DNA of 64,000 nt from Hemileia vastatrix (Eukaryota; Basidiomycota; Pucciniomycetes; Pucciniales; Zaghouaniaceae): positions 8,510,183 through 8,574,182 of the forward strand of contig JASXTE010000002.1 in the NCBI GenBank assembly GCA_030280995.1, in the 5' to 3' direction. The notes beneath the pieces are model-generated. The model was not told the DNA's origin, made no database searches, and saw only the letters and a program-made list of their open reading frames with translations. How positions within the stretch are numbered: the stretch's first letter is position 1; every line of letters begins with the position of its first letter. The translations under genes were made by a program, and so were the position numbers. Of the stretch, positions 24,301 through 33,992 are shown piece after piece.

Positions 24301-25520
24301 AATGGACCAATGCCAATTAAATTTTGGCTTATCTCCAGAACATGTAAGCAATCGGTCAATGTGATTACTTCTCTAGAAGTGACTAGGTTGATAGAACCTT
24401 TTCCTGTGCTATAGATTATCATGCCATTACCAAGTTTTATGGGACAAAAAAATCGAGAGTAAGATTTAAAATGAGACCGTTGTTTTATCATGTGGACAGT
24501 AGCTCCACTATCAAAAATGAGTTGTTTTGTTGAATGAGTTGATATGTTTGCTTTGAAGATCTTAGCTGGTCCGCAACTAATTTTGGCATGTACTTCGTCA
24601 TCAGCCTTTGAGGCACCCACCAAATTTTGATTCTTTTTCTTTTCAGGATGTAATTGAAAGCAGTCCTCCTCTGAGTGTTTGGCTTTTGGGTTGTGCTTTC
24701 CATCAGGACAAAATTCCCATTTTGGTTTTTGATTTGGTTTTGCCTTATTAAGTAGAGCAGAAGTAGAGCCAGTAGGGTTTTCAGACTCAATTTTGGTTGA
24801 TAGACAGGCCAATCGTGAAAGTATATTAGACACAGACAAATGAGTTTGAGTCACCTCACAAGCGTGTAAAATTAATGCCTTATGCGTGGAATAACAATCA
24901 GGCAATTTCCTCAGAAGTCAATGAGCTTTGTTTTCACTTTCAATCAACACACCCACTGAACCCAATTCATTAATCCTAGTCCTGAGATCATTAACAAATC
25001 CCATAAGGTTTCCTTCATGACATTTAACATCATGATATTGGGCAAAGATTGAAGCATGATTGGACGCATCGGCAGCGGTGTATTTATCAGTTAATTTCTT
25101 CCAAATCTGCCACGGTTTGTCCATATCATTATCAGTAACAAAAGCAGCAATATTGGCCGCATCAAGTTTTGAAATGATAACATTAGTGACTTTATCAGCC
25201 CTCTTTTAAAATTCCAATTTGACACTTTGAGCGGCATCCTGCAGCAGCTGAGGTTTGAGACCAAAAACAAGATTCTTTAAATCTTGATAAGTTAAAAGCG
25301 CTCTCATTTGAATTCTCCATTCATGGAAGCTGCTGAGGCTAAGAACAGGAATATTTCTGAGAGTTTCACCTGGAGATTCAGTGGTTGAATCAATAATTGG
25401 TGGTGATGTGGGTCAAGCAGTATTAAAGCTATCAGAAGATTTATCAGTAGAATTTGAAGGCACTGGTGACGGTATAGTAAATGAATAGTTTGATGAAATT
25501 AACTTGGACGCTGGGCCCAT
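21075..25520 (-). pseudogene. copia gag-pol polyprotein, broken
   Basis: The gag ATG is at 25520, only four bases inside the 5' LTR (MGPASKLISSNYSF). Gag is interrupted by TGA and TAA codons. It is followed by a zinc knuckle CPDGKHNPKAKHSEEDC (about 24690), protease FDSGATVHM (about 24510), pre-integrase HH-CC region LGHHNSQ...CEPCVNSKH (about 24090-23990), integrase core with FVCDGGSEF and SPYTPQQN (about 23755-23650), RT start VWVFEIKRD and FIQMDVKGAF (about 22760-22540), the RT active-site region HVDNLSIFG (about 22290; the usual DD reads DN), and RNase H ending HIEIHFHWIQEQL (about 21480). At least seven frame breaks lie between these blocks. Confidence 0.88.
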
Positions 25521-25524
25521 AACC

Positions 25525-27084
25525 TAAAGCAACTCTATCCTTTTGATAATAAAAAGAAGCAGATATTAATATGATGATCTGCTCTTAAGGATGGTCTCTT
25601 TCTGCTGTTACCTTTTGACAATAAAAAGAAGCAGATATTAATACAATGATCTGCTCTTAAGGATGGTCTCTTGCCGCTGTTACCTAATAATAAAAATTAA
25701 ATAATAATATTGAGCAAGAGAAAAGACCAGATAACAGCTTAGTACAAATTCCAATCTTTTGATAATAAAAAGAAACAGATATAAATACGATGATCTTCTC
25801 TTAAAGATGGTCTCTTTCTGCTGTTACCTAGTTGCAACAATTATAAAACAATAAAATAAAATTAATAAGAAATAGTCAATGTTAACAAATAACTAAACCT
25901 GACCTAATAATAAAAATTAAATAATAATATTGAGCAAGAGAAAAGACGGACAAAAAGAAAGGGCATAGCCCAGTATTTAAGTTAGAATCTTGCTCAATAT
26001 CAAAATAGATATGATTGAATAGTAATAGACAAGAACGTCAACAGAAGAAAGAAGAAGTAAACATGTTCTTACAGATGTCACATCAATATCTACATGTATC
26101 AAATTAGACATATCAAGAACAAAAACAGAAAATAAATCACACGTTGTGGTGATCCGAACCTGGGTAGGCCTTTGGAGTGCATTTTTGGGGGTATTTGGTA
26201 TGTAGGGTGTTATTAGTGGATTTTTTCATCTTTAGGTGGTATTTAGTAGTGTTTATGGAGGCTTAAGTTAGGGTCACTTATTATTTCTCAGCTTAATGTC
26301 CTTTCTTTTCTCTTCATTTTGGTATCCCTTATGGGTGGTTACCTTGTTTTATAGGGTAGTTATGGTGTTGTTATTGGTATTTATCGGATGTTTATTGCTT
26401 AGTGGTGCTTATGTAGGCTTAAGCTAGGGTCACTTATTATGTCTCAGCTTATTTTCCTTCATTTTATTTTCATTTTGGTATGTCTTATGTGTGTTTATCT
26501 TGTTTATTAGTGAAGTTATGGGTTTTTAGGGTTTTTTAGGGTTTTTATGGGTTGTATGGGTGTTTTAGGGCCTAGAAGCGGCCTGCCCGCCCCCAAGCGG
26601 CCTGCCTGCCCCTAAGCGGATCCTCCTCCAAGCGGCCTGGCTGCCTGGGCACTGGGAAGGCGCTATAATGCACTTATATGCATGAAAAAGGCTGGGAAAG
26701 CTGGATTTTGGCTGGGGAATTGGTCAGGGTGGTCTGTGCGCTGGCTGTATGATGCGTGTGTGGGAAGATTTTTAGGGGAATCACCTTATCTCTTTACTCA
26801 TCGCCTCTCTGTTCCTCACTGTCTCATTGGCTTGTGTTTTGTTGGAATATATTACTTTTCATTTCAACTCTTTCTGGTAGTCTGTCTGGGACTATTATCT
26901 TCACTTTTAAAGAGGTCAAGAGTGTTTAATTAGAGGGTCTAGAAAACAGATCTCCAATTTGCTGCAACAGGTAAATCTCACTTGTTTTTCTTAAGGGACA
27001 GGGGATTCTCTCTCTGGTTTTTCTCCAACTCGCTTGGTCAAGGCCTATAGCTAGTACTATAGGATTGTCTACAACGTTCTTACA
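25525..27084 (-). repeat. copia 5' LTR, interrupted
   Basis: LTR sequence covers 25525-26145 and resumes at 27079-27084 after the solo LTR and its duplicated ACGTT. The pre-insertion sequence ...CACACGTTCTTACA then matches the end of the 3' LTR at 21309. Three internal ~75-bp repeat units. Confidence 0.85.
26146..27073 (+). mobile_element. solo LTR (family S), plus orientation
   Basis: About 930 bp, GTGGTGATCC...TTGTCTACA, flanked by perfect ACGTT at 26141-26145 and 27074-27078; with a one-base shift the ends read TG..CA-like. It is more GC-rich than its surroundings and includes four copies of an AAGCGG-containing short repeat at 26575-26640 (AAGCGGCCTGCC-type). A divergent copy lies in opposite orientation at 29150-30251. 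No internal retroelement genes, hence solo. The 83-residue ORF at 26682 is inside the LTR and is not considered a gene. Confidence 0.75.
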
Positions 27085-27689
27085 AGAATTCCCTTTGCTC
27101 ATTTGGGTTTGATAATGGTGGAACAGCACAAGTTTCAAAAAGGCCCCACAAAAGTCTAATATGGAAAAAAAGTGCATCTTTAAGAATAATGAAGGTAAGT
27201 TTATGAGTTAAGGAATCAAATAGCTTATAATGGAACAACTTACTTTTGTTTTTTCAAACCCATCAGGCTATTCATGTATAATCATTTGCATTGGGTTTTT
27301 TTTGAAGACAAGGCAGGAGAGTTTGATTTGATTGATTTGGTATTGTTCCTTGGAGTCTTTGGTGAGTGGGTGGGTCTTTGAAATTTTTCTGGCCTCGGTG
27401 GGTTAGTTGGAACTGGAGTGGAGGTAGAATCTGCAGCTTGTTTTCTTGTACCTTTGCTACTTTCTTGATTTTTAGAAGCTTATTTGGATGCAAATGCCTT
27501 TTTCTTTCCTTTTAACTTTTCCTTTGCTGATATAGATTTTTGAAGCTCTAAATTTTTGACTTTGTCCATCAGGTGTGCAATAACGTGGTCCCATTGAGTT
27601 AAACTTTCTTGGAGTGAAAGAAATTGTGATTGAACATCATTGGCTTGAAGGTTATTATACACATTTCTTAAGTCTAAAGGTTCTCCCAT

Positions 27690-27887
27690 CTTAAGTAAAA
27701 AGCTTGTGTAGTTTTGTATAGATGTTTTTTAGATTTTTGTGACGAAGTATTGGGGAAAGAAGGATTGTGTACTTTGGATCAGGGAAATATGGATATATAT
27801 AGATATATATTTGCTTTTGTGCTACTTATCTTAGTAGGGTGTAATTCTAAAAAAATTTCATTTAATGAATGTTAGATATTTAGTTTA
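27690..27887 (-). promoter_or_regulatory. upstream region of the broken gene
   Basis: AT-rich 5' flank of the minus-strand gene, with ATATATATC-type TATA-like runs at 27790-27815. It was separated from further upstream sequence by the MITE at 27888. Tentative. Confidence 0.3.
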
Positions 27888-28774
27888 CACCACGCAATAT
27901 AGGGGGAGGACTTGCTAGCAAGTCCGCAACTTGAAGTCAGATGGAAATCAGATGGAACTCAGACTGAAGTAATACTGAACTTTCACTTGAAGTATCACAC
28001 AAATAACAATGGTTCTATATTGAAAACATAGTGAAAGTGTGAGGATAACTGAATGGAAGCCAGAAAAAATCATTCCATGAGTCTACTCAATGCAAAGTAT
28101 TTTTTGAAACAGCTTATTAAAATAATACTTTATTAAATTAATTTGATCAATAAAAATTGATTGACAATATTGCAATTCTTAAATACAATAATTTTATTAA
28201 AAAATTTCAGATTACATATAAAAAAAATCAGTGACTTTTTCTATTACTTACAACTGTTTTTACAGAATTGAAAACTATGTTTCAGCTAATATTTTATGGA
28301 AGTGAACTCTGTTCTTCGCCCAAAGAACAGAGTTCATCCTCCTATTTTCACACTCTGTTTGCACCAATCTCCATCCCTTTCAATTCTATCAACACATGCT
28401 TGTCTTCCCTTCCCATGCCTTTCGCTATCCTCCCAGCCCCATTGTATGCCATCCTCTTTTGATCCCCATTTCACCCCTCTCAACCTCTCCCAGACCCTTT
28501 TCTTCATTTAAAATGCCTCGGAACCCTTAATCTTCCCTTCCAACTCTTTCCCAACCTTTTCGCTACCCCATACACCCTTCCTCACCCCTCTCTCCAGCCT
28601 TTCCAGCCCTTGTAGCCCCATTTGTGTTCACATGAGCTTCAAGGTGTGTTCAAAGTAAATTCAATACTTCTTCATGATGGTTTCATCACTTCCTCAATGT
28701 GTGCTCAAAAAGATATGAATTAGGGTTCAAGGTTGCGGACTTGCTAGCAAGTCCGCCCCCCATATTGCGTGGTG
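27888..28774. mobile_element. CACTA-type MITE, long form, copy iv (887 bp)
   Basis: Ends CACCACGCAATATAGGGGG / CCCCCCATATTGCGTGGTG, perfect 3-bp duplication TTA (27885-27887 and 28775-28777), and the 18-bp palindrome GGACTTGCTAGCAAGTCC near both ends (27908-27925 and near 28736-28753). The ends match the 261-bp copies, but the interior is longer and includes a pyrimidine-rich tract (28340-28600) and a perfect 14-bp-stem hairpin at 28303-28336. It has no transposase. Confidence 0.88.
28303..28336. repeat. perfect hairpin, 14-bp stem, 6-base loop
   Basis: TGAACTCTGTTCTT and AAGAACAGAGTTCA flank the loop CGCCCA inside MITE copy iv. The stem repeats the GAACTC motif that is tandemly arrayed in the short MITEs. 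Confidence 0.8.
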
Positions 28775-29149
28775 TTAGTTGAGTCAATAACAGACTAAAG
28801 CAGTGCACTTTTATGTCAATGCCACATTGTTTCTCTCAAAGACATAATTAGTCCTATTGAAGTTGGATGACAAATTATTTAATTATGCAGGCAATAAATT
28901 GAAAATGAGATATCATCTTAGTTACCATGAGATGATGTGAGCCCACATAGCAACATATGAGCTTGGCTTTAGCTGACGTGGCACCCTTCCCCCACATCAG
29001 CTCCTTGTTGGCGCAACATGAGGTTAGTTTTGTCGGCTGTTTGCACCTGGTGTGACATAAACCTAGTCAGAAAATCTTTAGAAAATCCTGACTTTGCACA
29101 AACCTTTTTGAATATAGCTGTAATGTTTTTTTTAAAAAAATTCTCATGG
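28775..29149. other. unannotated spacer
   Basis: Between MITE iv and the second solo LTR. A short GC-richer stretch (28975-29060) contains GCTGACGTGGC and CCCACATCAGC, which pair imperfectly. No gene seen. Confidence 0.4.
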
Positions 29150-30251
29150 TGTAGACAATCCTATAGTACTAGCTATAGGCCTTGACCAAGGGAGTTGGAG
29201 AAAACCCAGAGAGAAAATCCCCTGTCCCTTTAGAAAAGTATAAAGTGAGATTTACCTGCTACAGTAAATTGGTTCCTGTTGCTAAAGCCCCTTTTCAAAC
29301 ACACTTGACTGCCTGATCAGCCAAGGAAGTAGTCTCCAGACAGACTACCAAACCAAAGAACTGAAATATAGACCAATGTCCACACCAGAGAAAGCAATGA
29401 TACTTGATGTAGGTTGAAAATCCACACCAGAGACAGCAATAATACTTGATATAGCTTGCAAGACTACACCAGAGAAAGCAGTTGCCAAAGTTGAGTTAAA
29501 TGAAAAACTAACCTTGCAACAAACACAGCCAATTGTGGCCAAAAAACAGTGAAAACTGAGTGAGTAACATAGATATCACCTCTGGATGGTTGTATGATAA
29601 TTAAAGTTGTCCCACACTATCTTATTCACTATATACACACAGACCACTATCTAAGAGCCCATTCACACCAACAAATTTGGCGTTTCTGAGTGCCAAATTG
29701 CATAAAACCCCTCTAGAAACGCTTCCCAGCCTTCTAGCACTGAGGCGGGCAGTCTGCCTGATGTCGGGAGGCCCGCCTGAGGCAGCCGGACCACCCTGAA
29801 GCCAGAAAACCACCAAAAACCTCAAAAAATACCCAAAATACTTAGAAAAACAAACTACGACTACTAAAACCTTTAAAACACATAATAAGGCTATAACTAC
29901 ATTGTGACATGAAACTTAGAGAAAAATTAGCCCATTCTAATGGTACTAAGCACTTAACCCTAAGACTTGAGGTTAGCCTGTAAAACACAAAAAACAAAAT
30001 TAAACAGCAATCTTTTAAAATGAAAAATGAGAAATAATCCCTTGAATACTTAGAATGTGAAAAATGTCATCAAAACATAAAATATAGAGAAAAACTGGGG
30101 CTATCTAATGGTAATACCCACATCCCCGAAATCCCAATATTTGCCAAATAATTCCTGAAAAACACCCAATTATTAAACAATGCCATTTAAGACATATTAA
30201 AACAACGCCAAATAGACCAACAAAGGGCACCGCTAATGTTGGAAGACCACA
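29150..30251 (-). mobile_element. solo LTR (family S), minus orientation
   Basis: Reverse-oriented, diverged relative of 26146-27073. Shared landmarks include the block TATAGGATTGTCTACA / its reverse at 29150-29170, GGCCTATAGCTAGTACTATAG, the exon-like GATTTACCTGCTACAG stretch and a GGCCCGCCT-rich core. It is flanked by ATGGT at 29146-29150 and 30252-30256, with a one-base ambiguity at the ends. No internal domain sequence adjoins it, so it is a second independent solo LTR. Confidence 0.7.
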
Positions 30252-30273
30252 ATGGTTGCAAATGATTTTTCTT

Positions 30274-30397
30274 GTTGGTATAGTGATATAGACAAGTTAG
30301 GTTAGGTCACAACTTGGCCACATGTATATAGTATTGTACTGTAACCTTCTCTTCCTATATACCTTTTGGCATAAGAGAAAACAGACACTGACTCACA
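30274..30397 (+). repeat. possible short LTR (TGTTGG...CTCACA)
   Basis: A 124-bp segment starts TGTTGGTATAG and ends ACTCACA, with a TATATA box and CTATATAC inside, like a small copia or TRIM LTR. No target duplication and no second LTR were found, so this is only a suggestion. Confidence 0.3.
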
Positions 30398-30407
30398 GGT
30401 CTGGGGT

Positions 30408-31040
30408 TGATAATGTTTGGCAACAGGTAAGTGGAACTCTAGGACACAGTGGACAACAAGGACACGGGGACAAAGGAAAGGACAATGGAATAATTACCTG
30501 ATAATGTTTGGCAACAGGTAAGTGGAACTCTAGGACACAGTGGACAAAAAAGACACGGGGATGAAGGAAAGGACAATGGACTGGATAATAAATCAAAGAT
30601 AAAGATATGTTAAATTAATGATTAAGAATGAGGAAGGAAGAAGTAGATGTAAAGTACTAGACATTGCTTTAGTAGAGCATACGTACATAATTACCTGATA
30701 ATGTTTGGCAACAGGTAAGTGGAACTCTAGGACACAGTGGACAACAAGGACACGGGGACGAAGGAAAGGACAATGGACTGGATGATAAATCAAAGATAAA
30801 GATATGTTAAATTAATAATTAAGAATAAGGAAAGAAGAAGTAGATGTAAAGTACTAGACATTGCTTTAGTAGAGCATACGTACATAATTACCTGATAATG
30901 TTTGGCAACAGGTAAGTGGAACTCTAGGACACAGTGGACAACAAGGACACGGGGACGAAGGAAAGGACAATGGACTGGATGATAAATCAAAGATAAAGAT
31001 ATGTTAAATTAATAATTAAGAATAAGGAAAGAAGAAGTAG
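30408..31040. repeat. 197-bp tandem repeat array
   Basis: A short 89-bp unit at 30408-30496 is followed by units repeating every 197 bp (landmark CTGATAATGTTTGGCAACAG at about 30499, 30692 and 30893). The last is truncated by other sequence near 31040. Minus-strand 66-codon ORFs recur every 197 bp merely because of the repeat. Unit-to-unit identity is very high between the last two units. Confidence 0.9.
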
Positions 31041-31329
31041 ATGGGGACAACGGTGGTATTTCCCCATCTATATATGTGCTTAGTGTGGTATCATTAAGTT
31101 AGGTTTAAGCAAAGGGTGTATAAGCGGTGTATCTATATATATATATATATATTTCAAGTAAATAATTAGTTGATAGATCTAGTAGAAAATTATGTGTATA
31201 ACTATAAAATAGAGAAGTGCTACTGAGTAGGTCTTACTTCAACAGGGGTTACGGAACAATATTTCTTACACCTACTTTTCTAGCACTTATTTTTCTTGCA
31301 CTTACTTTTCTTACATTTATTTTTCTGAC
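31041..31329. other. spacer between two tandem arrays
   Basis: Holds a GATGGGGA...TCCCCATC inverted repeat at about 31041-31070 and a (TA)n run near 31135-31150. No gene. Confidence 0.4.
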
Positions 31330-31790
31330 CTTATGTCCCTCACTAAAATATTCCCAACTTGCGTATGGATATCCCTATCAGGGATATCTTACTTGGTGCG
31401 TAGTGTCTGTGGCGTAGCTGACGAGTTTAACTTCGGTTCACTCCGGACGAAGCGCTGACAGTGCTACCATACATTTCACACCAAGCTTTTTGGGTCTAGC
31501 TGTACTTGGTGCGTAGTGTGATGTCCCTCCCTACAATATCCCCAACTCGTGCATGGATTTCCCCATTAGGGATATCTTACTTGGTGCGTAGTGTCTGTGG
31601 CGTAGCTGACGAGTCTAACTTCGGTTCACTCCGGACGAAGCGCTGACAGTGCTACCATACATTTCACACCAAGCTTTTTGGGTCTAGCTGTACTTGGTGC
31701 GTAGTGTGATGTCCCTCCCTACAATATCCCCAACTCGTGCATGGATTTCCCCATCGGGGATATCTTACTTGCTGCGCAGTAGAAAACCTA
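31330..31790. repeat. 188-bp GC-richer tandem repeat
   Basis: The landmark GGGATATCTTACTTG recurs at 31381, 31569 and 31757, a period of 188 bp, giving two complete units and partial ones at the sides. Each unit contains ACTTGGTGCGTAGTGT twice and a structured core, CTGACGAGT...AACTTCGGTT...GGACGAAGCGC. The composition is clearly different from the AT-rich neighbourhood. Confidence 0.9.
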
Positions 31791-32007
31791 GTTGCCACTT
31801 AAACTTCCTTCAACTTCCCACTAATTACCTGTACTACACATCAGTTTAAAACTTGTATATAATATATATAGCATTCCCCCCGCATTTTCTCTTCGTTATC
31901 TCATTATTAAAAAAACAAGTATCAAACTTGGTTATCTAACACAATAGCTTTGTTGCCATCTGTTATTAAGTCTGATCAGTAAATACCAAATAAGTTATAT
32001 CACAAGG
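31791..32007 (+). promoter_or_regulatory. putative promoter and 5' UTR of the secreted-protein gene
   Basis: A TATATAATATATATA box at about 31856-31870 is followed by a pyrimidine-rich stretch (CATTCCCCCCGCATTTTCTCTTCG), a typical fungal transcription start context, roughly 130 bases before the ATG at 32008. No other ORF intervenes. Confidence 0.5.
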
Positions 32008-32800
32008 ATGGATTTCAAAAGCAAAATTAGCTTTTTTCTTCGCTTTTTATCTTTGAGTAGCATTTTTCTCGTAGCTCCAGTTGTATCCAACCCGCCCAAT
32101 GTTCCACGAGATCCTCCACGAACCTGTACCAACATTTTGGTCCCTGTTTACGGTCAAAACAATTTCCGTAAGCTTTGTCGATCCGTGATTTATTTCTCAC
32201 CATTTTCTGACCAAGTATAAATATTCCTTCATATATATCACTAAAGAATGCGATGAGAGAGGCTTTGGATACACCTGTTTGACATGTATGAATAAGCCTG
32301 ATAGTAAGTGTGGATGCGCAATATCCCCAAAGAAAAAACAGTTTTGTTTTGTAAAACTAAAGATATTTCATATTATATATTGAAAAAAAACTTTAAAACA
32401 AAAGGACTACCAGTTGCGAGTGGATGCAAGCGTTATACGCAAAACAGGAATTGGGAAGGGCCCCTTGATCCGAAACCAGCCGTCAACAACCTACCTATTG
32501 ATTCATATTCTGTGGTGAACAAGGTTGTGTGTAAGTAGCAAAAAATCCAGATGTGTCTTATCACTGCCTTTATTTCAGCTTCAGCTTTCTAATTAATTCA
32601 CCGTGAAAAATAGATGCCGTAGGACGTTTTGATAACCAGTCCTACAATTGTCAGAGTCTTGATCACCCGGGCGGTAAGTGACCTTTACCATTCACTTTTT
32701 TTTCTTTCAATTACTTATCTTCTTGTTTTTAATTTGTATCATATTTTTCTGCCTGACTGGTCTTCCGAATCCAACAGTCTGTGATCACTGTTTTCATTAA
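32008..32800 (+). CDS. small secreted cysteine-rich protein, five exons (effector-like)
   Basis: My splice model is exons 32008-32167, 32247-32303, 32405-32530, 32614-32673 and 32778-32800, with introns of 79, 101, 83 and 104 bp. All introns are GT...AG; three donors are GTAAGT and the first is GTAAGC. Every intron interrupts the frame after the first base of a codon (phase 1). The product is 141 residues. A signal peptide covers roughly residues 1-27 (basic start, then FLRFLSLSSIFLVAPVV). The mature part has eight cysteines (40, 55, 64, 67, 80, 127, 136, 139), including two CxxC motifs, enough for four disulfides. No family is recognised. An apoplastic or effector-like secreted protein is plausible but inferred. 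It lies in the one stretch largely free of transposon genes. Confidence 0.7.
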
Positions 32801-33515
32801 ATTGGGTGATCACGTGACTCTCCGCCTCGCCTCTTACAATTGCATTTAGGTCAGTTAAGTGATAGATTAGTTTACTAGGACAGTCAGAAATTATAAGTCC
32901 AGGATGGTTGTGGCGTTTGTCTGGATAGATGGTTCATCGAAAATTTTTAAAGATCGTCAAGGACATGCACCAAAAAATAAATTCAGGCACTTGATGGCAG
33001 ATGCCGATTCCTAACTTTGATGTAAATCTGGTTTGGCTCCTGTAACATTTCTGCTTAGCCTACACATTAAACACTGAGCTTACCAGTTCGTGCGGCATCA
33101 CATTTGAGTTCGTCTTGAATAAAAAATGAATTTGGGGATTGCCACCTGCAAGAAGACACTAGGTTTTTTTTGTGATGAAGCCAATTCAAAATTTTTGATA
33201 AAAACAAACAGATTCACCAGTAACTTGCCTCTCACCAATTGACACTTATTTTCTACTCTTTTCCTTGCTATTGATTGTCCAGTTCTTTATAACAGGGTGT
33301 CTCAAACATAGCAAATCAGCCATTAGAAAATCTCATTTTTTTCAATCGAAAAAATAGCTAATAAAATTTAAATTATGATGATTTTTACCATTGAAAATCC
33401 TTTTTTTGATGACTTAATATGGAGGGGGTTCCTATTTTTTCATGACTAAAAATGGATTTAATGTATTTACACATTGTTAGATTTTAGGGTTAAAAAAGGG
33501 TGAAGATAAAGCAAC
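32801..33515. other. 3' flank of the secreted-protein gene, no gene
   Basis: Mixed-composition sequence with no supported ORF, probably 3' UTR and intergenic. It ends where the AATAACTC repeats begin. Confidence 0.4.
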
Positions 33516-33992
33516 CACAGGGACTAACTCAACCTAGGCGAAGATATAGAGCTGGTGAACCAGCGGGGAATAACTCAACCTGGTAAAGATGAAGTGAATT
33601 GGGTAATAACTCAACCAAATGAATTGAAAAGACATAGGGAATAATTCTACCCAATAAAAATGATGAGGTGGGGAATAACTCCACCAAACTTGAAAATGTG
33701 GTGAGGAATAACTCTACTCCACTTTTATGACACAGGCAATAACTCTACCCAATAGGGGGTATCAATGTTAGAAATTTGTAATAATTTAAAAGGTATTTCA
33801 TACCACAAAAAGAAAGCCACAAACTTAAGATTATTTCTCAGTAAAAATGTATTTTAGGGGCAAAATATGGCATATTTTAAAAAATAATCATGGTTGATTT
33901 GGTGGAAAGAAGAGGTATTTTGAAATGGAAGATTTCTAACTTTGATACCCCCTTATATGATTATGAGGCAGGGAGCAACTCTACCCAAATTT
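33516..33992. repeat. dispersed GGGAATAACTC(A/T)ACC short repeats
   Basis: Eight variants of GG(G/T/C)AATAACTC.ACC occur at about 33521, 33571, 33604, 33639, 33672, 33706, 33735 and, beyond the MITE at 33754-33953, 33977. Spacing is 28-50 bp and the intervening bases differ. This looks like a row of binding sites or the subterminal array of an unrecognised transposon. Confidence 0.65.
33754..33953. mobile_element. Harbinger-type MITE (200 bp)
   Basis: Ends AGGGGGTATCAATGTTAGAAAT / ATTTCTAACTTTGATACCCCCT are the same terminal inverted repeats as those of the two Harbinger elements in the window. It has no coding capacity. A clean target duplication is not visible (AAT on the left, TAT on the right), and it splits the AATAACTC repeat array. 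Confidence 0.75.

Larger units (their letters stand above)
20755..27084 (-). mobile_element. full-length Ty1/copia retrotransposon (decayed) with nested solo LTR
   Basis: Minus-strand element with LTRs 20755-21309 (3') and 25525-27084 (5', itself interrupted by a solo LTR at 26146-27073) and perfect 5-bp duplication AGAAT at 20750-20754 and 27085-27089. On the minus strand the LTR starts TGTAAGAACGTGTGATT and ends GCTTTA. A purine tract AAGAGGGG precedes the 3' LTR. The order gag, protease, integrase, RT, RNase H is that of copia. Multiple stops and frameshifts show it is dead. It is inserted in exon 2 of the minus-strand host-type gene. Confidence 0.9.
19231..27689 (-). pseudogene. multi-exon gene of a rust-type uncharacterised family, broken by a MITE and a copia element
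   Basis: Start ATG at 27689 (MGEPLDLRNVYNNLQ). Exon 1 has a heptad-rich helix and a Pro/Thr/Lys-rich linker, to a GTAAGT donor near 27231. Exon 2 resumes after an AAAG acceptor near 27179 (HIRLLWGLFETCAVP), is cut by copia at the AGAAT duplication, and continues at 20749 (AELIEKVKFEVLRDLKAFNK) to a GTAAGT donor near 20279. The next exon starts at about 20217 (LRDA.FKFAINNKFPLCYREL) and runs through GLPIDFYDPEWY. It is then cut by a MITE, resumes (KVAFLPDLLKS), and ends in a long acidic tail with stop at 19231-19233. Several in-frame stops show it is dead. It recalls, from memory, a large Pucciniales family of unknown function. Confidence 0.65.

Noticed and set aside
26682..26933. 83-codon Trp-rich ORF in the solo LTR
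   Set aside because: Lies fully within a solo LTR, and the inverted relative at 29150-30251 does not keep it.
30393..30990. Repeated 66-codon minus-strand ORFs
   Set aside because: They recur every 197 bp because the DNA is tandemly repeated; no start context or domain.
31400..31460. Hammerhead-ribozyme-like core (CTGACGAGT...GGACGAAGCGC) in the 188-bp repeat
   Set aside because: CTGANGA and GAA boxes are present, but the pair next to the cleavage site would not be A-U, and stem I cannot form with the proper register. Recorded only as a structured core.
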